From contig CM032816.1 of NCBI GenBank assembly GCA_019155185.1, forward strand, positions 13,477,682-13,541,681: a stretch of 64,000 bases of DNA. The letters are read 5' to 3'. Position 1 is the stretch's first letter. Each line of letters begins with the position of its first letter. Shown one piece after another: positions 10,898-21,435 of the stretch. Below the pieces are notes generated by a model, which was given only the letters and a program-made list of their open reading frames with translations, searched no databases and was not told the DNA's origin. A program made the translations under genes and the position numbers. Source of the stretch: Beaufortia kweichowensis. Lineage: Eukaryota; Chordata; Actinopteri; Cypriniformes; Gastromyzontidae.

Positions 10898-13109
10898 AAG
10901 AACTCCAGCACCATGCTGATGGGGCAGTTAACTGGGTCTTGACGCCGACCTGAACACCAGGAAGAGAAGACTTCCCACTTTAAGGCGTATAGCTTCCTCG
11001 TGGAGGGAGCCCTGGATTGTAAAATGGTGTCTACGACCTCGGTCGAAAGACCCGTGCTGGTGAACCTGGCCCCCTCAGAGGCCAGACCCACAGTTTCCAT
11101 ATCTCTGGGCGAGGGTGACGAATGGTGCCCTGCGACTGAGACAAGAGATCTCCCCTGACAGGCAGCCTCACCGGGGGTGCCGTCTAGGAGCGAAATCAGG
11201 TCCGAGAACCACACTCGGGCCGGCCATAACGGTGCGACCAGTAGGAGGCGAACCCCGTCCTGGCGCACCCTTTCCAGGACTCCCGGGAGCAGAGTGATCG
11301 GAGGAAAAGCATACAGGCGTAGCCTCGGCAACGGATGTACGAGAGCGTCCAGCCCCAGTGGGGCTGGAGGTGTTAGGGAGAACCATAGAGGACAATGCGT
11401 AGTCTCTCGAGACGCAAACAGGTCCACTTCTGCTGGGAGAAAAATATCCCAGATCATTTGCACCACCTCGGGGTGAAGTCTCCATTCCCCCGGCCCTGCC
11501 TTGACAGGGCGTCTGCTCCCACATTCCCCTTGGGACCACATCAGAATCTGGTGTGCCAATCTGTACAGAGGACGCGACTGCAGACCTCCTTGGTGGTTGA
11601 TGTATGCAACCACCGATGTGTTGTCCAACAGGACCAAAACATGGTTGTTTCTGAGGCGAGGAAGGAACTGCCTCAACGCAAGCTGTACCGCTATCATCTC
11701 TAGGTAATTTATATGCCACTCGAGCTGGCGGCCCCTCCATAAGCCTCTGGCAGAGCGGCCTTCCATTACCGCCCCCCAGCCCATCAGGGATGCGTCCGTC
11801 ATTAGCGTTATGCGATGACATATTGACCCCAGAGCTGGGCCCTGGGAGAGAAACCCAGGTTTCTTCCACACTACTAGTGCCCTCAGACACTTGTGAGTGA
11901 CCTGAATAGTGCGGGAGGGGTTCCCCTCAGGGAAAACCCCTTGGACTTGAGCCACCATTGTAAGGGTCTCATGTACAGCAGGCCCAGAGGTATCATGCTG
12001 GCTGCGGCTGCCATGAGATCGAGTATCTGCTGAAACTGCAGGACTGTGACTCGTTGATGAAGCCTGACCCCTGTCACGGCTGACTGAATGGACTGTATGC
12101 GCGCTGTAGTGAGGCGTGCAGACATGACTCTCGAGTCCCATTCTACGCCTGGGAAGGTTATTCTCTGAACCGGAGAAAGTGAACTCGTCTTGGCGTTCAG
12201 CCGTAACCGCAACACTTTCATGTGAGCGAGAACAACATCTCGATGTTGAGCCGCAAAAGTCTCCGACTCGGCCAGAATGAGCCAGTCGTCTATATAATTC
12301 AGTATGCGAATGCCCTGTAAACGCAGCGGTGACAGGGCAGCATCTACACATTTGGTAAAAGTGCGGGGTGACAGAGCTAGACCAAACGGAAGCACCCGGT
12401 ATTGGTACGCTACGCCCCCGAAAGCGAACCTCAGGAACTTTCTGTGCTTGGGAAGGATGGAGACATGGAAGTATGCGTCCTTCATGTCTATTGTGACAAA
12501 CCAGTCCGCAGATCTGATTTGGGTCACAATCTGTTTGAGTGTAAGCATCTTGAACTTCAGTTTCTTTACTGAGCGGTTCAATGTGCATAGATCTAGAATA
12601 GGACGCAAGCCTCCATCCTTTTTGGGAACTATGAAGTAGCGGCTGTAAAACCCTGCTTCTCTCTCTGGAGGAGGAACTATTTCTATGGCCCCCTTTGCCA
12701 GGAGTGTGTGAACTTCGTGTTCCATGACCAGAGCTTGGTCGGGACCCACCTCGGTAGGCACGACCCCTCTGAACACAGGCAGGCTTCGCCCGAACTGAAT
12801 CGTGTAGCCGCATTCTATTACTTGTAGAACCCAGCGTGAAATGTTTGGCAGAAGTTTCCACGCTGCCAGGAAATTCACTAAAGGAACCAACCCCTCGGGG
12901 CTGGTGTCTGGTCTTATGTTTTGTATTAACTCGGAACCCTGGGCCGTACTGGCCGGGGAAAACTCGAGGGGGTGCCCGGATGCTGCTGCGCCCCGAAGCA
13001 GAGCGCGGGGACAGGTCAGCGCATCCAGAGGAGGGCACAGGGAAGGACCGGGCGCCGTATAGTGAGGCGTTATCCGATCCGACCCAAGGGGCAAGCTTTT
13101 ATGGGGCAA
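10898..13109 (-). pseudogene. DIRS pol: reverse transcriptase, RNase H, recombinase start
   Basis: The reverse transcriptase has SRYFIVPKKDGG, then VTIDMKDAYFH with the first catalytic Asp, LPFGLALSPRTF, and the active-site motif YIDDWLI. Near 11925 the frame shifts. RNase H follows in the other frame (TDASLMGWG, the Glu in LEMIAVQLAL, and LLDNTSVVAY), then a Pro-rich link. The N-terminal core-binding part of a tyrosine recombinase (SRAPSTRKLYALKW) comes last and the frame ends at about 10879. The catalytic part of the recombinase is missing from this strand. A shifted copy of part of it lies next door, inverted. Confidence 0.88.
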
Positions 13110-13119
13110 CCTGACTCCG

Positions 13120-14548
13120 CAGCAGTCAGGTGCCCAACTTCTTGGTCACAGCCTTCTTTGCCTGGATGACGGCCCTCAGGTCCGTCTTAGGCTGGGAAGG
13201 CCGGGGTTGAGAGTGCCTCCCAGAGCCCCACTGACATTGTGGTGGAGCTCGGGAACTAAAACTCTCCTTCTGCCTGTGCCTGTATGAGGAGGTAGAGGGC
13301 TGAGGCTGCTCCCACCCAGCAGCCTCAGCAACCCGATGACGGCGAGGGAAGAACTGAGAAAACGACACAGGCCCTCGGGGGATAACGGCGCATCGAGCAG
13401 CAAGGCTTTGTCGGCTGCTCTGATGCCTGACAGATTTAACCAAAGATGCCGCTCCGTAGCCACCAAGGCGGACATAGATCTAACGACCGCCTTGGCTGTT
13501 TCGCGAATGGCGCGGAGTGACACGTCAGTGGCCCGGCGGAGCTCCTTCACCGCGTCCGGGTCCACACCCTCGCCCTCATCCAGGTCCCGCAGCAGGTCTG
13601 CCTGGTAAGCCTAGAGCATTGAAATTGTATGTAAACATGCCCCAGCTTGACCTGCTGCGGCATATGCTTTACCCACCAAGGCTGATGTTACTCTGCATGG
13701 CCTTGATGGGTGTACCAGGGCTTTTAAGGACGATGCCGAGGAGGGGGACAGATAGCCCGCGAGCGTCTGTTCCACCGGCGGCATCGCCATATAACCATGC
13801 TCTTTTGCCCCCACGATGTTAGAATAAACCGACATACGGGGGTTATAAATGAGAGATGAATAGGGCCGCGTCCATGAACCTGATAACTCGTTATGCAGGT
13901 CTGGGAAAAATGGTAAGCCCCGGTGGGGAGGTGATGGTGATGGAAGCGCTTATCCAGTTTACTGGGCTGGTGAGCGCTCTGCACTTCCGCGGGCCAGTCG
14001 ATTTTAAGCTGCGCGACTGCCCGCGTCACAACCTCAACTAATTCCTCATACATGGGGGGGTGTGATGTTTCTTCACTCTCCCCTGTTTCCATGCTCTGCA
14101 TATCTCCCTCCTCGGAGGAAGATAGCAGGAAGCATGGGCTCCCGCCCCGAGCAGCAGGAACCGCAGCGTGGGCTTGCTGGCCGAGAGAGAGAGAGGATGA
14201 AGCGGAGAGAGAGGGAGAAAGGGCGGGGCCCGTCTCCAACGCGTCCGCTAAATCCATTTGCGATCCCCATTACGGCAGACGCCGCTCTGCCTCGTCAGAG
14301 ACGGCACCACCACGAGAACCGCTCGACTGGGCATGTTTATCTACACATGCCAGTCGGGATCTGAGAGTGCGCATGGGGAGGGCTTCACAATGCACACAGT
14401 CAGCGTTTTCGAGCGCCGACCGGGCATGATCCACCCCTAAACAAACAACACAGAAATCGTGTGAATCCCCGCTCGTGATGTAGCGAGCAAAGGGAGAAAC
14501 ACACTTTCTAAAGGACATATTCACTTTCTTTATGTCACACAAACACAC
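13120..14548 (-). pseudogene. DIRS gag-like region, frameshifted
   Basis: Begins MSFRKCVSPF at 14548. A Cys/His-rich segment follows (FCVVCLG, then DCVHCEALPMRTLRSRLA), as found at the start of fish DIRS gag proteins. Frameshifts move the reading to a Ser-rich block (14257-13724), then to an alpha-helical block (ATERHLWLNLSGI, 13565-13176) and a Ser/Pro/Gln-rich linker towards pol. It would have packaged the RNA. At least three frame changes break it. Confidence 0.75.
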
Positions 14549-14628
14549 ACACTCTCTATATTATTGGCGTTTTCGAGCGCCGCTAGCTAACAGCAATCAC
14601 ACACACACGCGCAGCTGAAGGCACAAAA

Positions 14629-14753
14629 GCTGAATGTGTGTGTGTCCCAAGGTCCTTTTATAGCTTCCTGGTCCTGACGTCACCCGCCTGTGACGTTCAG
14701 TCTAGCCATTCGGCAATCTTATACACCTGCTTCAGACGCAGTCGCGCAAAGGC
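14629..14753 (-). repeat. DIRS 5' inverted terminal repeat
   Basis: Reads, on the minus strand, from the GCCTTTGCG outer edge to the CATTCAGC inner edge. It matches 10323-10447 with few differences. It contains a CRE-like TGACGTCA and a TATA box, so it is also the likely promoter. Confidence 0.9.
14656..14682 (-). promoter_or_regulatory. CRE plus TATA box in the DIRS 5' repeat
   Basis: On the minus strand, the palindrome TGACGTCA (14675-14682) lies 12 bases upstream of TATAAAA (14656-14662), pointing at the gag gene. CREB/ATF factors bind TGACGTCA. The same arrangement is kept in the 3' repeat. Promoter activity is inferred. Confidence 0.55.
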
Positions 14754-14805
14754 GTTCCCATAGTGTCAAACGCTGACGCAGCGTTGAGTTCCCTTGACAG
14801 GGAAC

Positions 14806-15563
14806 AGGGCACTGATTCCCAAAGACTTTGATTTGCCAGAACCATGTTAGCGCGTTATCGTGCACACATGCCATTACTTTTCCAGAGCTTAACAGCCACT
14901 TTTCTGTTGCATCTTTTAGGTAGTTGGCAATGTTCACAGCTGTGTTGTCTTTCCTCGAAACCTCGCATCTCTAATACTGCGCTGTGCATTTTCCATTCAT
15001 TTATGTAATGACAGGTTAGCGTCATATACGATTCAGTGGTTAGCGAGGTCCACGAGTCCGTAGTTATAGCCACCCGTGCTGGCTTCAACAGACTGTCTTT
15101 TAGTAAACAAGCGCATTTTTCGTATAGAGCATCAATGCTTGCAGTGACTGTTTTGCTTGATGGGACAGTATAGTGGGGCTCAACGTAATTCATTAAACGT
15201 TTAAAACCTTCACCTTCAACAAAACTAATAGGCAGCAAGTCTTTTGCTGTCATTTCTGATATTAGCTGCGTCATCTTCTCTGCCTGTGTCGCATTTCTGT
15301 CTGATGGTGAAATCTCTTATGCTCGTCTGACTGCTGGTAGTGGCATCGGCATCATCTGCTTTTTTGTGTTTGTGTGCAAGATGGTAACACATCGAACTCG
15401 TTGTGGAGTTGTAGACGAGTGTGGCGCTGCACATCTTACACTTGACTGATTTTTCATCAAGTTTTTCAAAGTGTTGCCAGACATCGCTGCACGCTTTAGA
15501 AGCCATATTCGCTCTGTGCTCCGGTCTTGTCTCTAGACCGCAACTTCTCGCAGCCATAACCAA
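14806..15563 (-). pseudogene. hAT transposase N-terminal half (BED finger)
   Basis: Starts about 15563. A BED-type zinc finger follows (KCKMCSATLVY then CYHLAHKHKK, Cys2-His2), which would bind the element ends. After a frameshift near 15270, the second frame carries the RNase-H-like core start (ARVAITTDSWTS, with the first acidic residue) and CHYINEWKMHS. Near 14840 a shifted frame reads ANMVLANQSL. The coding sequence then stops where the DIRS element begins. No C-terminal hATC dimerisation region is present. Confidence 0.85.
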
Positions 15564-16364
15564 TCAAATATCAGACTACCGCCCAAATACCAGCATAACC
15601 AATCAGAAAGAATGAAAGTAGTTTAATTAAAAAAATATTTTTAGAGCCAATCGATCATCGTTTTCATGCTCGATCGTCGCTGATGCGTTCGAGTAATCGA
15701 TTAATTGAGTACTCGTGCACATCCCTAGTGAACATGCTTTGTAAAGCACGATGATCCATCAATCTCAAAAGATAATTATAAAGAATTGTAAGGCATATTT
15801 TGTGTACCAGTAGACTACATGAATAACTTACACAAAATACTGTCTGTAATTATGACCCATCACTAATACTAACAATGACCATTCATAACAAAACACAACT
15901 TTAGCCTTTACAGGCACATATACATATTGTGTTCTCACAAAACCAAGCCAGAAAACAGCCTATTTCATGTGGAAATATAATCCCAATAGGATGTACATAT
16001 TTATATAAAACATTTATATAAAACATGTCAACTAAAATGAATCATGGTTTAACTAAAGTAAACATATTTGTTGTGTTTATACAAATGCCACTCAATCACA
16101 CAATCTACATGGTAAAGTTTGATAGAAAATTAAAGGAAGAATACTTACTGGTCAGGTATAATAAGCGTCGCTGTGTGCAGTTACTCTCACAATAAAGCAG
16201 TTTATCTCCGGATTCGCGATCTTTTTTTGTAAAAGTGGATTTTAACATCACTCTACAAACAAATCTGTAGCACATCCTCACGTGTGCAGCACATTGCCAC
16301 CCAAATGCGCTGTAAAATCAATAAATCTTACCATGAATCTGGATGATTTTTTGGTTTTGGGATG

Positions 16365-16465
16365 TTTTGGGTCAGTTTCCCAGACAGGTATTAAGCCTAG
16401 TCCCAGACCTAAACGCATGTCTGAGCTGTCTTACCTAAAAACAACTTGCACTGACACGGACAAAA
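16365..16465 (+). repeat. Dispersed fish repeat fragment
   Basis: A block with TCAGTTTCCCAGACAGG, TTAAGCCTAGTCCC and CTTGCACTGACA, a spacing I recognise from a very common short repeat of cyprinid genomes. The class is uncertain and no ends are defined. Confidence 0.4.
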
Positions 16466-16494
16466 CACTGCTCAACCGTTCCGATTACAGTCTC

Positions 16495-16745
16495 AAATAA
16501 ATTTGCCCCAGTTGGTGAAACACCTACCAAGAAACCTGTTGAAAGTGCCCTAGTTATTGGAGATTTTATTGTACGGAACGTAAAAATAGAGGCACCAGTC
16601 ACTATAGTCCAATGTTTATCATGTAAGACTGGTGCCAAGATGTCCAAACCAAAAGGACATCACATCCTGGGGAACAAAGGACTCTTTCCAACATATTGAG
16701 TTCCCCCACAGAGTTTGCATCTCCATCTCAGATAGCACACCTCAA
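16495..16745 (+). pseudogene. LINE ORF1 fragment, esterase-like
   Basis: An open stretch reads KFAPVGETPTKKPVESALVI then GDFIVRNVKIEAP. This resembles the SGNH/GDSL-esterase ORF1 of fish CR1/L2-type LINEs, where the block is normally GDS; here the Ser is Phe, so the nucleophile is lost. Stops follow from about 16690. It is not obviously part of the minus-strand L2 that starts at 16783. Confidence 0.6.
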
Positions 16746-16959
16746 AGGATGCTGATTGAGAACTCACACCTTCACATCTGTCTCATTTACATTTAGGCAT
16801 TTAGCTGACGCGTTTATCCAATGCAACTTACAATATTAGGAGACAATGAAGCGATACATCAAAAGCGGCAACAATAGTACTAAGAAGTGCTTTACTAAGT
16901 TTACAATGTTTTGCAGCGCTAGATAAGATTTTTTTTTTTATATATTATGATGTCAGGTG

Positions 16960-19890
16960 TTGGTGGAAGAGGTGTGTTTTTAGTTGTTTCTTAAAGGAGG
17001 TGAGGGATGTGGCAGAACGGATTGCGTTAGGGGACAGAGAAGGAGAAAGAACGAGAGAGAGATTTAGTGCCCTTCTGTGAGGGTACCACCAGTCGACGTT
17101 CGTTCGTTGAGCGCAGGGTTCTGGATGGGTCGAGCGCAGGGTTCTGGATGGGTCGAGCGCAGGGTTCTGGATGGGTCGAGCGCAGGGTTCTGGATGGGTC
17201 GAGCGCAGGGTTCTGGATGGGTTGAGCACAGGGTTCTGGATGGGTTGAGCGCAGGGTTCTGGATGGGTTGAGTGCTGGGTTCTGGATGGGTTGAGCGCAG
17301 GGTTCTGGATGGGTTGTAGATGTGTAGAAGAGAGTTAAAGTATGAGGGTGAAGAGTTTGTGATGGTTTTAAATGTTAGCATTAATGATTTAAATTCAATG
17401 CGGGCAGCAACCGGTAGCCAATGGAGAGAGATGAAGAGAGGTGTGACATGTGCTCTTTTGGGTTCCTGGAAAACAAGTCTAGCTGCTGCGTTCTGTATCA
17501 TCTGCAGTGGTTTGATTGTTCGTGCAGGAAGACCAGCCAGGAGAGCATTGCAATAGTCCAGTCTGGAGATTACCAGGGCTTGGACTAGTAGTTGGGCGGC
17601 GTGCTCTGTGAGATATGGCCTGATCTTCCTGTTGTAAAGTGCGTATCTACAAGACCGTGATCATGTTCGGTAAAGGACAGCTGGTCATTGAAGATTACAC
17701 CTAGGTTTCTTACTGATTTAGATGGTGTAATGCTTATGTTGCCAATTTGAATTGTGAGGTTGTGTTGCGTTGCAGGTGAGGCCGGAAGTACCAGGAACTC
17801 AGTCTTGGCAAGGTTTAGCTGAAGGTGGTGTTTAGTCATCCAAGATGAGATGTCTTTAAGGCAGGCTGCAATGCGTGATGCTATTGTGGGATCGTCTGGC
17901 TGGAAGGAGAAGAAAATCTGGGTATCGTTTGCATAGCAGTGGTACTCAAAGCCATGTGATTGAATGATGGGTCCCAGCAATGTTGTGGTGCAAGAACAGA
18001 TCCCTGAGGAACGCCAGTGGCCATGGGATGGGCTTTGGACAGCCCCCCATTCCATGACACCCTGAAGGACCTGTCTGAGAGGTAAGATTTAAAACACCGG
18101 AGTGGGGTACCTGTGATCCCTAGCGATGAGAGGGATGTCAGTAGGATCTGGTGGTTAACTGTGTCAAAGGCAGCAGAAAGATCCAGCAAGATGAAGACAG
18201 ATGATTTTGACTCTGCTTTTGCCAGTCGCAGTGCCTCAGTGACTGACAGAAGCGCAGTCTCAGTGGAGTGGTTGCTCTTGAAACCGGACTGTCTTTTGTC
18301 CAGTAGGTCGTTCTGGGTGAGGTAGGATGAAATCTGATTAAAAACAGCTCGCTCCAGTATTTTTGAGATGAATGGGAGGAGAGAGACAGGTCTGTAGCTG
18401 TCGGTGAGGGAAGGGTTGAGAGTGGGTTTTTTAAGCAGCGGGGTGACCCGGGCCTGTTTAAATGTAGTGGGGAAAGTGCCAGAGAGGAGTGAGGAGTTAA
18501 TAATGGGTGTGAGTGATGGAGTGACTGTGCTAGAGATGGATTGGAGCAGATGGGAGGGGATTGGGTCGAGTGGGCAGGTGGTGGGGTTGCAGGAGAGAAG
18601 TTTGGTAACTTCAGTATCGTTTAGAGTGGAGAAAGAGGAAAAAGTGGAGCTGGGTGGAGCCTGTGTGTGTGCTGGGGTTTCAGGAGTTGTGAACTGGCTG
18701 TTGATCAGTGATGTTTTGTTTGTGAAGAAGTTAGCAAAATCATCAGCTGATAATGAAGAGGCAGGTGGGGGGGTGGAGAGAGGAGGGAGCTGAAGGTTTT
18801 GAACAGTTTTTTTGAGTCTGATGCATGACTGACCTTTGTGATGTAGTAGGATCTCTTTATTGTGTGGACAGCAGCGGAGAAGGATGAAAGTAGTGACTGA
18901 TAATCACAGAGGTCAGATGGGTGTTTAGTCTTGTGCCATTTTCTTTCAGCTGCCCTGAGTTTGGTCCGGTGTTCACGAAGGACGTCCGAAAGCCAAGGGC
19001 AGCTAGGGGAGGCACGAGCCGGTCTGGAGGATAGAGGGCAGAGGTTGTCTAGACAGGAGGTTAGTGTTGAACATAGGGTGTCCGTGGCTGTATTGGTATC
19101 CAGAGATAAGATGTTGGAAGGGAGAGAGTATGACACCTCAGCAGAGAGAGTGCTGGGGGAAAGAGAGCGGAGGTTGCGTCTGAACGAGACGGATGTGGGT
19201 GTGGTTGTGTTGTTAGAGGTGAGATGTATGTTGCAAGTTATTAAGAAGTGGTCAGAGATATGTAGGGGTAGAACAGTAGGATTAGAGGTGATGCAATCGC
19301 GTGTGAAGATGAGGTCCAGTTGGTTTCCTGATTTATGAGTAGCGGTGGTGGTAAGGAGGTAGAGGTCAAATGAGGAGAGAAGGTTTAAAAAGTTGGTGGC
19401 AGAGGATTTCTCCAGGTGAATATTAAAATCCCCAAAGACAATGAGTGGGCTGCCGTCCTCAGGAAATGAGGAAAGAAGCACATCCAGTTTGTCAGTGAAG
19501 TTGTGAAGCAGGCCTGGTGGACGGTAAACTACAACAATGTGAATACGAGAAGGAGATGAAACAGTAACCGCATGATGTTCAAAGGAAGTGTTTGTGCATA
19601 ATCCTGGAAGGCATGTATATTTCCATGTGATGGGAAAGAGTAAACCTGTGCCTCCGCCCCTGCCAGATTAATGAGGGGAGTGGGAGAAAGCGTAGTTGGA
19701 AGAGAGTGCAGTGGGAGTGGTGGAGTCCTCTGGACGAATCCATGTCTCAGTGAGACCAAGGATGTTAATGTGTGACTGTGTAGCAAAGGCAGGGATGAAC
19801 TCAGCCTTGTTCACAGCTGACTGGCAGTTCCAGAGGTCCACAGAGAGCGACAGAGGAGGGGTGGGGGTGGTGTGAATGAGGTGTAGGTCA
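16960..19890 (-). pseudogene. L2 ORF2: endonuclease and reverse transcriptase
   Basis: From the 5' side: LWNCQSAVNKAEF (endonuclease Asn), LTETWIRPED (Glu), VFGDFNIHLE (Asp/Asn) and SDHFLITC (Asp-His). The reverse transcriptase shows LLDLSAAFDTVNH (first catalytic Asp) and GVPQGSVLAP. In place of YADD it has CYANDTQ, so one catalytic Asp is Asn. The thumb region reads LHWLPVAARIEFK, and the C-terminus ends KTHLFHQHLTS. Frames change at least three times. The protein would nick DNA and prime reverse transcription from the nick; this copy cannot. Confidence 0.88.
17109..17315. repeat. 23-bp minisatellite, nine units, inside L2
   Basis: Nine tandem copies of a 23-bp unit containing GGGTTCTGGATGGGT, with a C/T change at the last base and a few substitutions. 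On the minus strand it stays open and reads as a 23-residue repeat. The same unit is expanded in the L2 copy at 37662-38006. Confidence 0.95.
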
Positions 19891-20887
19891 GAGTGTGGGC
19901 CATCCGGCCCGGGGGAGATGAAGGAGGGAGGAGCCATGGAATAGGGAGTGACGAGTCCAGGGGTCTGACCGCCAGAACCGAAACCGGGAAAGTGGGATCC
20001 CCGGGTGGAGATGAAGAGCCGCAGAGCCAGGGCGACTCGGATGTCCCGGAAGGCCGAGGTGGAGCCGACAGCTCTGCCGACCGCGGTGGAGCTGTGGAGT
20101 CGGCTGAGCGCGGCGACAGCGGAGGGACCGAGGACGAAGAAGGAGCCGGAGGGAGAGCGGAGCCTGACTGAGCCAGCGGGCCGCACCGCCGAGCCGAAGG
20201 TGGAGAAGGTGAGGCCAAGGGAGAGGGAAGGTCGATGCCCGACCAAGGCGACGCCGGAGGGACGAGGGAACCCGGTGGAGGTAATGCGAGGACGGGACAC
20301 AGTGGAGGCAAGGGAGGTAAGGGCAGAGTTGGAGCTGAAGGGTCGGAGGGCTGGAGAGGAGTCTGGGCCTCGGAGGCAGGAGCTGCATTCCATGTGGGCG
20401 CCAGGACGCAGAAGGCCCGAAGCGAGCCCCAACGCCTAGGTGGTGACACATGGAGGCGAGCAGAGGGACTGAGGGGGACTGGAGGAGACAGAGGAGGCGG
20501 GAGAGGGAGGCTGGGCGGGAACTTGGAGGCGGGGTCAGGAGGCTTGGGGTCAGGAGGCTCGGGATCCTCCGGGGCGGAGCCAGGAACCTCGGGGGCGGAG
20601 CCAGGAACCTCGGGGGCGGACATCTTGGCCAACTTGCGGAGGGAACAGCACCCACAGCTCTCCAGCACCCAGTCTGCTACCTCCACGAAGCTCCCTCTCG
20701 GCCCACTTCCAGACAGCTGATCTCTTACCTCCCTGTTGAGGCCACAAAGGAACAGCAGCCGGAGGTTGCCGTCTGGACACCCTGTTATCTTTCCTATAAC
20801 TGCAAAGAGCAGGGTGTGGACCTCGAGGGATCGATCCTCCTGGCCCATGCAGAGGAAAGCTTTTGCCTGGTCAATCGAGTAGGCCAT
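19811..20887 (-). CDS. Capsid-like head plus Pro-rich tail, copy 1
   Basis: One uninterrupted 358-codon frame starting MAYSIDQAKAF at 20887, 27 bases after an LTR. Residues 1-85 are the family head: AKAF, GQED, LFAVIGK, LRLLFLCGLN, DWVLESCG. Spacing of the hydrophobic and aromatic residues recalls the C-terminal half of a Ty3/gypsy capsid; this is inference. From about residue 90 it is Pro/Ser-rich, with a short APEVPGS repeat and PDPKPPDP. The frame runs past the junction with the L2, so its last codons are L2 DNA in another frame. Head and tail share one frame here, unlike the two other copies. Confidence 0.55.
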   Translation of the reverse strand: MAYSIDQAKAFLCMGQEDRSLEVHTLLFAVIGKITGCPDGNLRLLFLCGLNREVRDQLSGSGPRGSFVEVADWVLESCGCCSLRKLAKMSAPEVPGSAPEVPGSAPEDPEPPDPKPPDPASKFPPSLPLPPPLSPPVPLSPSARLHVSPPRRWGSLRAFCVLAPTWNAAPASEAQTPLQPSDPSAPTLPLPPLPPLCPVLALPPPGSLVPPASPWSGIDLPSPLASPSPPSARRCGPLAQSGSALPPAPSSSSVPPLSPRSADSTAPPRSAELSAPPRPSGTSESPWLCGSSSPPGDPTFPVSVLAVRPLDSSLPIPWLLPPSSPPGRMAHTLTYTSFTPPPPLLCRSLWTSGTASQL

Positions 20888-20913
20888 CTTCTTCTATTTT
20901 GGGTCTGGTGTTC

Positions 20914-21189
20914 TGTTACGGGTTCGGTGTACCTTGAAGACAAGGAAGCTCGGAGACAGGAATACACGCAACAATCTTTACTGGAAACAGGATAATCATA
21001 ACACGATACACATTTAACATAACTTTAACACCAGACAAAGACAAGGGAGAAATGCAGGGTATATATACAAGTCCTTGATGACTGTGAGCAGGTGCAGGTG
21101 ATCACAGAAGACGAGTGAGTGGGAACAGGTGAGAGGAGTGCAAGGGATCATGGGAAATGGAGTCCGGGAGAACACATGGGGCTGTGACA
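20914..21189 (-). repeat. 5' LTR of gag-like element copy 1
   Basis: On the minus strand it runs from TGTCACAGCC to CCCGTAACA (276 bp), then a short leader and the capsid-like frame. Related in ends and layout to the LTRs at 31-34 kb and 48.4 kb. The matching 3' LTR is not found, since the L2 replaces the rest of the element. Confidence 0.7.
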
Positions 21190-21282
21190 TGATCAGGTTC
21201 AGAGTCTTTTCAATGTAAATTACATCTCCATTTGGAGGAAGTATACTTTGATTTGGGTATTTAAGGGAAGCAAGCAAACGGT

Positions 21283-21435
21283 TCTATGAGTCTGTAAATG
21301 GATTTCCCGCACAGTTGCTGTGTGTAGTTCTTACAGTAGGAGTCTGTAAACGGATTTCCCGCACAGTTGCTGTGTGTAGTTCTTATAGTTGGAGTCTGTA
21401 AACGGATCTCCCGCACAGTTGCTGTGTGTAGTTTT
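21283..21435. repeat. Three tandem units of about 52 bp
   Basis: Three head-to-tail copies of a unit starting GAGTCTGTAAA and containing CCCGCACAGTTGCTGTG. They are nearly identical. No gene. Confidence 0.9.

Larger units (their letters stand above)
10323..14804 (-). mobile_element. DIRS-type tyrosine-recombinase retrotransposon
   Basis: About 4.5 kb reading on the minus strand. Inverted terminal repeats of about 125 bp bound it (14629-14753 and 10323-10447). An outer extension at the 5' end (14754-14804) has its complement inside the element at 10547-10597, the internal complementary region expected of DIRS. The coding order is gag, reverse transcriptase, RNase H, tyrosine recombinase. It sits inside the hAT transposase gene. 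DIRS elements integrate through the recombinase and leave no target duplication, and none is seen. Frameshifts and a rearranged recombinase make it dead. Confidence 0.9.
9772..15727 (-). mobile_element. hAT transposon carrying a nested DIRS element
   Basis: Exact 8-bp target duplication GTGAACAT at 9764-9771 and 15728-15735. The terminal inverted repeat starts TAGGGATG at both ends (TAGGGATGGGCA and, on the other strand, TAGGGATGTGCAC), with a subterminal AGTACTC motif shared by both arms. Only the N-terminal half of a hAT transposase remains, on the right. The left arm (9772-10322) has no recognisable coding sequence, so the element was probably internally deleted as well as interrupted. Confidence 0.92.
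9095..16290 (+). repeat. TTAA-flanked dispersed repeat, copy 1 (host of the hAT)
   Basis: TTAA followed by CCCTCTGGGATCTGAGGG at 9095-9116 looks like a piggyBac-type terminus. The two arms, about 9120-9771 and 15728-16100, match one continuous stretch in inverted orientation at 51985-52710. That shows they are one element split by the hAT. The right end is not resolved (no mirrored TTAA terminus found). No coding sequence of its own is visible. Orientation is arbitrary. Confidence 0.65.
16783..19900 (-). mobile_element. L2-type LINE, minus strand, 5'-chimeric
   Basis: The 3' end at 16783 carries the L2 tail (complement of CATTTACATTTAGGCATTTA). Reverse transcriptase, linker and apurinic endonuclease follow upstream to about 19900. 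There the L2 homology shared with the copy at 21832-22912 stops abruptly, and a Pro/Ser-rich frame of a gag-like LTR element begins. A 23-bp minisatellite sits near the 3' end. Confidence 0.88.
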
